From Bradyrhizobium lablabi (GTDB lineage Bacteria > Pseudomonadota > Alphaproteobacteria > Rhizobiales > Xanthobacteraceae), in contig NZ_LLYB01000135.1 of assembly GCF_001440475.1 (NCBI RefSeq), positions 16,042-73,984 of the forward strand: a stretch of 57,943 bases of DNA. The letters are read 5' to 3'. The notes under the pieces were generated by a model. The model saw only the letters and a list, made by a program, of their open reading frames with translations. It had not been told where the DNA came from and ran no database searches. Below are positions 50,624-57,943 of the stretch, piece after piece; within the stretch, counting starts at the first letter, position 1; the number at the start of each line of letters is the position of its first letter. Both the position numbers and the translations under genes were made by a program.

Positions 50624-50652
50624 GCTATAAGGCCGCGCCCGCCAAACGTCAA
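50624..50652 (-). promoter_or_regulatory. Promoter of the arginine-run leader
   Basis: TTGACG (50652-50647), 17 bases, TATAGC (50629-50624), then CGCGCCC and ATG at 50616. Both elements are near consensus, so this is likely a strong promoter. Confidence 0.75.
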
Positions 50653-50683
50653 GTTATGACTGCCATTCCGGCAAGGACTGGCG

Positions 50684-51673
50684 TCAGATCACCGGATTCC
50701 ACGGTGCCGGGATCACCCGGTAGCCGCTGCCGTCCTTTTCGACGTTGCCAAGCCCCGGGAACGGGTAATGGAAGCCCTGCACCTGAAGCTTCTCCGCCAC
50801 CACCATGTCGTAGGTCTTGCGGCGGGCCTTCTCGGCCATGTCGGCGTCCTGATCGAAGAAGGCGTGCCATTCGGGATGGGCCGCAAACAGGTAGGGAATG
50901 TTGGTGACATCGGACTGGACGAACACCTTGCCCGAGCCCGAGGACAGCACGTAGGAGGTGTGGCCCGGCGTGTGACCGGCGGTCTCGACCGCGAGCAGGC
51001 CGGGAGCGACTTCCTTGCCCCACTCATAGGGCGTCACCTTCTTCTTGAGCCCGGCCTCGAACACGCGGCGGGCGTTCTTGAACACGCCCGGCATGCGCTC
51101 GCCGGTCTGCTTAGCCATTTCGCCGTCGTCCATGAAGTATTTCCACTCGACGGACGGCACCAGCACTTCGGCGTTCGGGAACGCAAGCGTGTTCTCAGCA
51201 TTGAGCAGGCCGTTGATGTGGTCGCCATGGAAATGCGAGATCACCACCATGTCGACGTTCTTCGGATCGAAGCCGGCGGCGGCCATGTTGGTGGCGAACT
51301 GGCCGACGGCGCCCTTGCTCGATGCAAACGCGCCCGGGCCGTTGCCGGTGTCGAGGACGATCAGCTTGCCGCCGGAATTGATCACCAGCGGTCCGAACTG
51401 GATGCTGACCTTGTCCTTCGGCATGTACGCCTTCTCGAGCGCCGCGGCGACTTCGTCCTTCTTCGCGTTGAGAACGAAGCTGTCGCCGAGCGGGAAGGTG
51501 TTGACGCCGTCGGAAATAACGGTGACCTGCACGTCACCCAGCTTGTAGCGATAGAAACTCGGCGCCTGCTTGTCGGCCATCGGCGCGGCGGCGTTGGCAG
51601 TCATGGCAGGCAATAGCGGCGCGGCGGCGAGCCCGGCAGACCCGGCCAGTATGTGACGTCGTGTCAATTTCAT
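50684..51673 (-). CDS. MBL-fold metallo-hydrolase, Tat-exported
   Basis: A 329-aa periplasmic protein. Residues 4-30 (T-R-R-H-I-L-A-G-S-A-G-L-A-A-A-P) form a twin-arginine signal. Metallo-beta-lactamase motif H-F-H-G-D-H (147-152), then H-T-P-G-H-T and the metal-binding S-D of Q-S-D-V-T. A separate Gly-rich loop V-L-D-T-G-N-G-P is part of the fold. The substrate may be an organophosphate, lactone or quinol; it cannot be told. GGGAGG precedes the ATG. Upstream of the leader promoter, likely a separate transcript. Confidence 0.92.
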   Translation of the reverse strand: MKLTRRHILAGSAGLAAAPLLPAMTANAAAPMADKQAPSFYRYKLGDVQVTVISDGVNTFPLGDSFVLNAKKDEVAAALEKAYMPKDKVSIQFGPLVINSGGKLIVLDTGNGPGAFASSKGAVGQFATNMAAAGFDPKNVDMVVISHFHGDHINGLLNAENTLAFPNAEVLVPSVEWKYFMDDGEMAKQTGERMPGVFKNARRVFEAGLKKKVTPYEWGKEVAPGLLAVETAGHTPGHTSYVLSSGSGKVFVQSDVTNIPYLFAAHPEWHAFFDQDADMAEKARRKTYDMVVAEKLQVQGFHYPFPGLGNVEKDGSGYRVIPAPWNPVI

Positions 51674-52100
51674 ATGATGTCCTCCCAGTGAGACGATAGA
51701 TCCGGTGCGCGGCCTCTGTTGCGTACCCTTGGTCTGTAGCCCGCTGCTTCTACCAGCGCGTTAAGATAGCGCGACGACAGCGAAGCAACGCCAACGCAAA
51801 GATGAACCTATCGTGGAGGCTAACACTCCCGCCATCCGCTTATTCCGCCATCCTCACACCAGTTACAGCCGAACCGCACATAAGATGAGAACCGTTCGCA
51901 TCAAACGCGCCGGCTGGATAATCCGACGTGGCGGGCGCAATTTCCCCGGCGCTTGTTATTGAGCGCCAGGATTTCAAAATCGAAAAGCGAGGAAATCAGC
52001 AACAGCGGCAAGCGAACTGATACACGCGATCATGTTGCTCAAAGTTATTGCGGCCGTCCGTTATATCGGCTGATCCGCCAACACCGCAAAATTGCCTGCC
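51674..52100. other. 427-base stretch without a recognised gene
   Basis: I see no coding frame, RNA structure or repeat of note. It carries the 5' regions of the MBL gene and nothing evident beyond scattered short palindromes. Confidence 0.4.
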
Positions 52101-52631
52101 CTACCACACCCGCCACAGCCATTCGGCGAGCTTGCCCATGACGTCGCCGACCAGCAGCAACGCGGCCGACCAGATCAGCGCCGAGACGAAATTGGCGATC
52201 TGGAACGGCCAGTAGGACATTTCGAAAATGCCGGCGGCGAGCGGCACCGAGGCGCGCAGCGGCCCGAAGAAGCGGCCGATGAAGATCGAGGGCACGCCCC
52301 ATTTTTTCACGAACGCTTCGCCGCGCGGCAGGATCTCGGGATAACGCGACAGCGGCCACATCTCGGCGACATGCTCCTTGTAGCGGTAGCCGAACCAGTA
52401 GGAGACCCAGTCGCCGAGCGCAGCCCCAATGCCGCCGGCGAGCCAGACCGGCCAGAAGCTGATGCCGCTGACGCCGATCAGCGCGCCGATCGCGACCAGC
52501 GCGCCCCAGGCGGGCACCAGCAGCGAAACGAAGGCAAGCGATTCGCCGAATGCCAGCAGCAGGACGATCGGTGCGGCCCAGGCCTGATTGTCGCGCACGA
52601 AATCAGCCAGAGCGCGCGCAAAGTCTTGCAT
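52101..52631 (-). CDS. DedA-family membrane protein
   Basis: A 176-aa protein with spans around 20-45, 55-80, 135-155 and 160-175. F-G-E-S-L-A-F-V-S-L-L-V-P-A/G resembles the first DedA motif; G-R-F-F-G-P-L-R-A-S-V-P-L-A-A-G is the second, with the Arg and Pro needed for transport or flipping activity. DedA proteins move lipid carriers and support membrane integrity. Family length is usually 190-220, so this is a short version. AAGG before the ATG. Monocistronic. Confidence 0.9.
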   Translation of the reverse strand: MQDFARALADFVRDNQAWAAPIVLLLAFGESLAFVSLLVPAWGALVAIGALIGVSGISFWPVWLAGGIGAALGDWVSYWFGYRYKEHVAEMWPLSRYPEILPRGEAFVKKWGVPSIFIGRFFGPLRASVPLAAGIFEMSYWPFQIANFVSALIWSAALLLVGDVMGKLAEWLWRVW

Positions 52632-52816
52632 GTCTTGAGTGCCTTCCCAGCCCCGTTTGCGCCATTGAACTCCTCCGATTCAAGGCTCAAGACAGCTAAG
52701 CCAGCCGCTTGCGTGACTTCAAGTCACAAAGCCGGGCACGGGTTGTGATTAAGGGCCGCTCATCTCTTTGTCCGGGCGTTCCATGTCGTACCCGCCCTCG
52801 GGTTTCGGAATACCGA

Positions 52817-53263
52817 TCAGCTCTGCGGCTGCGGCGGTCGTCTTGGCGGGCGTGGCTTGGCCGTGCGGGGCGGTGCGACCGGTTGCAGGGTCACAATGAC
52901 CGGATTTGGCTTGTGATCCAGCGCCGCGCCGGTCGCGGCATCGACGCCCATTCCGACCAGGCCACCGAGCAGAACATTGCCGGCGAAGCCTGCTGCCCCG
53001 GCTCCCGGGATCTCCTTCGTCAACGGAATAGTCTGCGGCTCATAGCCTTCCTTGTTGACCGTCACCGTGATGTCAGCGTTGCGCTTGGCCTGAACCACGC
53101 ATGGCGTCACGCAAGCCGTTGGAATATCCAAACCGGTAATTTCGGCCGTCGCGCCCGCCGGCGTGCTCGAAATGGAAATGTTTTCTGTCGTTCCCCGTGT
53201 CACCGAGGCGCACCCAACACACGGCGCCGCGATCGCGACGGCCAGCACTAGTCTGATAATCAT
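52817..53263 (-). CDS. PEGA-domain lipoprotein
   Basis: A 148-aa protein. ATG 53263 gives a lipobox C-V-G-C (Cys18); the mature part begins A-S-V-T-R-G. PEGA-like pattern I-S-S-T-P-A-G-A-x-x-x-I-x-G-L/D, V-T-P-C-V-V and V-x-K-x-G-Y-E is present, then a Gly-rich hydrophobic hairpin (A-G-A-A-G-F-A-G-N-V-L-L-G-G-L-V-G) and a Pro/Arg-rich tail. It is an envelope-anchored protein of unknown function. Confidence 0.82.
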   Translation of the reverse strand: MIIRLVLAVAIAAPCVGCASVTRGTTENISISSTPAGATAEITGLDIPTACVTPCVVQAKRNADITVTVNKEGYEPQTIPLTKEIPGAGAAGFAGNVLLGGLVGMGVDAATGAALDHKPNPVIVTLQPVAPPRTAKPRPPRRPPQPQS

Positions 53264-53483
53264 TTGATCGGATCCCCCTGCCCGCCAGGACAATCCGACA
53301 ACCGAAAAGCGAATGCAAGGGCGCGCCCGCGCTGGCGTTGCCATATAGTTATTTGCAAGTCCCGCGCTGCCGCCCTAAGAGCCGCGACGCGACCTTGCCC
53401 ACCGTCACCTTTTGAGCCCATCCGTGGCATAGTCAGGCAGACCGATTCGCTCGCGCGAGATCGCGCGCAACACCTAAAGAGCC

Positions 53484-55538
<2,055 letters not shown>

Positions 55539-55767
55539 ATCGTCACTTTCGGGCTCTTTTCGGGCGATTTCCGGCCAATATGGCCGGATGGCGCCGGTTT
55601 GCGCCTGTTTTCCAGGCGGTTTCGCAACCGCCGATTTCGGGCACCTGTGCTCCTCGCGCAACAGCAATTTCGGCGGAACTGCGTATAGTCACGATACTGG
55701 ATTTTGGGAATCGGCGCTCGCGCACCCCCGCTCAGGCGGTGGCGCAACTGGGGTAAGGGATTTGAAA

Positions 55768-56544
55768 ATGAAGAAATTGGTAATCGCTCTGGCCGCCGCA
55801 GCGGCTTTCTCGGCCCCGGCCTTTGCGGCTGACATGGCTGCCAAAGCTCCGCGCGTGGCTGCGGTTCCTGCCCCGGTTGCCAGCTGGACCGGTTGCTACA
55901 TCGGTGCTGGCGGTGGCGGCGCTTACACCAACAACGACCACAACGAAATCGTCACGGCCACCGGTCTTCCGCGATCCTTCAATGAGACGAGCGGAGCACG
56001 CGGTTGGTTCGGCACCGTGGGAGCGGGCTGCGACTACCAGTTCGACCGGTTCGTGGTCGGTGTGTTCGGCGACTACGACTTCATGGATGTGAGGGGCGAC
56101 ATCGGGTTCGATGGCGTTAACATTGTGCGGGGCGTTGGATCGCAGAAGCAGGATTATCAGTGGGCTGTCGGTGGCCGCGTCGGTTACCTGATCACGCCGC
56201 AATTGCTGACCTATTTCTCGGGCGGTTATACGGAAGGCCATTGGAAGGGGACCTCCTTCACCCAGCTCGGTGCTGCAGCGCCGTTGTGGAGCATGCCCGG
56301 GTTCACTCGGGGTGGCTGGTTCATCGGTGCCGGTGACGAGTATGCCTTGGGCTTCCTGCCCGGCCTGTTCTGGAAGACCGAGTATCGTTACTCGGAGTTC
56401 GATCGGGTCAACGTTGGCGTCAACCTCGCTGCCACCGGCCTTCCGACAGGCATCCAGATGACCGAAAAACTCCGCGAGCACAGCATTCGCAGCGAGCTGG
56501 TCTACCGCTTCAACTGGGGTGGCCCGGTCGTCGCCAAGTATTGA
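55768..56544 (+). CDS. Outer-membrane beta-barrel protein, copy 1
   Basis: A 258-aa protein. Signal peptide (M-K-K-L-V-I-A-L-A-A-A-A-A-F-S-A-P-A-F-A-A). The mature start is A-D-M-A-A-K-A-P, changed from the usual A-D-L-A-A-R-P-Y-T-K-A-P. W-T-G-C-Y-I-G-A-G-G-G-G begins the barrel; the Cys pair with G-A-G-C-D-Y may form a disulphide, unlike the other Omps in the window. It ends R-F-N-W-G-G-P-V-V-A-K-Y. A TATAGT box at 55684-55689 precedes it. Confidence 0.93.
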   Translation: MKKLVIALAAAAAFSAPAFAADMAAKAPRVAAVPAPVASWTGCYIGAGGGGAYTNNDHNEIVTATGLPRSFNETSGARGWFGTVGAGCDYQFDRFVVGVFGDYDFMDVRGDIGFDGVNIVRGVGSQKQDYQWAVGGRVGYLITPQLLTYFSGGYTEGHWKGTSFTQLGAAAPLWSMPGFTRGGWFIGAGDEYALGFLPGLFWKTEYRYSEFDRVNVGVNLAATGLPTGIQMTEKLREHSIRSELVYRFNWGGPVVAKY

Positions 56545-56565
56545 TCTCTGCCAAATCAGCAGCTC

Positions 56566-56596
56566 AAAAGCCCCGGCATCGTCCGGGGCTTTTTTG
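56566..56596 (+). terminator. Intrinsic terminator, copy 1
   Basis: AGCCCCGG (56569-56576) pairs with CCGGGGCT (56583-56590) and is followed by six T. Confidence 0.9.
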
Positions 56597-56726
56597 TGCC
56601 TGGAGCAAGCCACCTTTCGGCCACCTGTGTTCCCCGCGCAACAGCATTTTGGGCGGAACTGCGTATAATCACGGTATCGGGCTTTGGGAATCGGTGCTCG
56701 CGCACTTGGGGTAAAGGAATTTGAGA

Positions 56727-57512
56727 ATGAAAAACGTACTGTTCGCATTAACCGCAGTGGTGGCGATGACCGGATCGGCCTTTGCGGCTGACCTCGCGGC
56801 CCGTCCCTACACCAAGGCCCCGGCTGCGGTTCCCGCCCCTGTTGCCAGCTGGACCGGCTGCTATATCGCCGCCGGCGGCGGTGGCGCTTACAGCAACAAC
56901 GACCACAGCGAAATCGTCGCGGCCACCGGTCTGCCGAGAACTTTCAATGAGACGACCGGAGCCCGCGGCTGGTTCGGCACCGTGGGAGCGGGCTGCGACT
57001 ACCAAGTCGATCGGTTCGTGATCGGTGTGTTCGGCGACTATGACTTCATGGATGTGCGGGGCGACATCGGGTTCGACGGCACTAATTTCATCAGGGGCGT
57101 CGGATCGCAGAAGCAGGATTACCAGTGGGCGGTGGGTGGCCGTGTCGGCTACGTGATCACGCCACAATTGCTGACCTATTTCTCGGCCGGTTATACGGAA
57201 GGCCATTGGAAGGGGACCTCCTTTAGCCAGCTCGGTTTTGGGCCGGGGCCGTTCTGGAACATGCCCGGGTTCACTCGGGGCGGCTGGTTCATCGGCGCCG
57301 GCGACGAGTATGCTTTGAGCTTCCTGCCCGGCCTGTTCTGGAAGACCGAATATCGTTATTCGGAGTTCGATCGGGCTAACGTTGCTGTCAGCTTCGCTGC
57401 CACCGGCATCCCCACCGCCTTCCAGATGACCGAAAAACTCCGCGAGCATAGCGTTCGCAGCGAGCTCGTTTACCGCTTCAACTGGGGTGGCCCGGTCGTC
57501 GCCAAGTACTGA
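56727..57512 (+). CDS. Outer-membrane beta-barrel protein, copy 2
   Basis: A 261-aa paralogue nearly identical to copy 1 through the barrel (same two Cys) but with a different signal peptide and the A-D-L-A-A-R-P-Y-T-K-A-P start of the family. TATAAT at 56664-56669 is a better -10 than that of copy 1. The stop is followed by GCCAAGTATTGA, a direct repeat of the last codons and stop (GCCAAGTACTGA). Differences are concentrated in the surface loops and signal peptide. Confidence 0.93.
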   Translation: MKNVLFALTAVVAMTGSAFAADLAARPYTKAPAAVPAPVASWTGCYIAAGGGGAYSNNDHSEIVAATGLPRTFNETTGARGWFGTVGAGCDYQVDRFVIGVFGDYDFMDVRGDIGFDGTNFIRGVGSQKQDYQWAVGGRVGYVITPQLLTYFSAGYTEGHWKGTSFSQLGFGPGPFWNMPGFTRGGWFIGAGDEYALSFLPGLFWKTEYRYSEFDRANVAVSFAATGIPTAFQMTEKLREHSVRSELVYRFNWGGPVVAKY

Positions 57513-57544
57513 GCCAAGTATTGATCTCTGCTAAATAGCAGCTC

Positions 57545-57575
57545 AAAAGCCCCGGCATCGTCCGGGGCTTTTTTG
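57545..57575 (+). terminator. Intrinsic terminator, copy 2
   Basis: AGCCCCGG (57548-57555) pairs with CCGGGGCT (57562-57569), identical to copy 1, followed by a T-run. Confidence 0.9.
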
Positions 57576-57609
57576 TGCCTGGCGCAAGCCCACCAGCCCA
57601 TCCCATGCA

Positions 57610-57943
57610 TTACGAATTGCCGTCCACCGCCGCCTTCAGCGACCAGTACGCGCGCCGCAAGCGGAATTCGATCTCGGACCAGTTCGGATCCGTCATCCCC
57701 TGCCCGCGCGCATCGCGAAATGCCATTGCCTCGGCGCGGCCAATGCCTGACATCACCAGCGACGGATCGTCGGCCGGCTTGCCGTAGGTGATGGCGGCCA
57801 CGCGGGTGATCGTCAGGCCGTACTGCGCCGAGCCCGCCGCCTCGCGCCTTGCCTGCCACCAATCGAGTTCGAGCCGCGCGGCTTCCTCGGCGTCGAACCC
57901 GCCGGGCGCGGCGGATGCGAGCAGGCGCCACGAGCGGCGGCAG
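57610..57943 (-). CDS. Hypothetical protein, 5' end outside the window
   Basis: The minus-strand frame is open from the window edge to TAA 57610 (111 visible residues). It reads R-R-S-W-R-L-L-A-S-A-A-P-G-G-F-D-A-E-E-A-A-R-L, W-W-Q-A-R-R-E, V-A-A-I-T-Y-G-K, A-E-A-M-A-F-R-D-A-R-G, W-S-E-I-E-F-R-L-R-R-A-Y-W-S-L-K. Helical and Trp/Arg-rich, it resembles unnamed conserved proteins of rhizobia. No catalytic motif seen. Confidence 0.65.
   Translation of the reverse strand, partial: CRRSWRLLASAAPGGFDAEEAARLELDWWQARREAAGSAQYGLTITRVAAITYGKPADDPSLVMSGIGRAEAMAFRDARGQGMTDPNWSEIEFRLRRAYWSLKAAVDGNS

Larger units (their letters stand above)
55634..57590. repeat. Tandem duplication of an outer-membrane protein gene with its leader and terminator
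   Basis: Unit 1 is about 55634-56614, unit 2 about 56615-57590. Both start with ...CACCTGTG..CGCGCAACAGCA, then GCGGAACTGCGTATAR, then the gene, then identical hairpins AGCCCCGG-catcgt-CCGGGGCT-TTTTTT. Unit 1 has about 21 extra bases before its ATG. Confidence 0.9.

Overview
The window looks like chromosome from an alphaproteobacterium of the Bradyrhizobium type (Nitrobacteraceae). The evidence is high GC coding sequence, several Omp25/31-like outer-membrane proteins whose mature ends read A-D-L-A-A-R-P-Y-T-K-A-P, a class I PHA synthase, an Flp pilin, a PEP-CTERM protein, GGAAC-N16-CGTT promoters of the sigma-EcfG type, FixK-like boxes and Bradyrhizobium-style palindromic repeats. No phage, transposase, plasmid or CRISPR locus is visible. 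Genus assignment is inference from family resemblance; no database was searched.

Layout. 1-6.2 kb: a sirtuin, then a dense run of very short genes (27-89 aa, many with one or two membrane spans), a possible stress sRNA, an Flp pilin with a broken second copy, and a stand-alone ppGpp-hydrolase-like HD protein. 5.4-9.7 kb: glyoxalase, GST, PilZ protein, tRNA-Glu and a PEP-CTERM protein. 9.7-16.1 kb: a hydantoinase-type amidohydrolase with an MFS transporter, a PrsW-like protease, an HdeD-like protein behind a FixK-like box, and a class I DAHP synthase behind an aromatic-residue leader peptide and attenuator. 16.5-23.3 kb: secreted and outer-membrane proteins, a LanC-like protein next to a broken TonB receptor, a regulator/epimerase pair and an MFS transporter. 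23.4-29.4 kb: an EF-P modification operon (epmA-epmB plus two small proteins) and, on the other strand, efp and an M23-like protein. 29.5-32.4 kb: an AhpD-like protein and a MarR regulator sharing a palindromic operator, and a lytic transglycosylase. 32.4-41.7 kb: SDR, recJ, a soluble chemoreceptor-like protein, a haloacid dehalogenase, glpX, hom and an aminotransferase. 41.9-47 kb: phaC, MAPEG, a His-tailed EamA transporter and a double-barrel outer-membrane protein. 47-52.6 kb: methyltransferase, two different argC genes, a PaiB-like protein preceded by an arginine-run leader peptide with an attenuator, an MBL-fold protein and DedA. 52.8-57.9 kb: PEGA lipoprotein, parE and a tandem duplication of an outer-membrane protein gene.

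The most interesting signals are two leader-peptide attenuators of the same design. In each, a promoter with a 17-bp spacer is followed exactly 7 bases after the -10 box by ATG-ATC of a short peptide, then alternative hairpins and an intrinsic terminator. One leader carries six aromatic residues (F4, F9, W10, Y11, F12, Y14) and precedes DAHP synthase; the other carries four consecutive Arg codons and precedes paiB-argC-argC. This matches the near-leaderless trpL design known in rhizobia and suggests a shared regulatory architecture for several amino-acid pathways.
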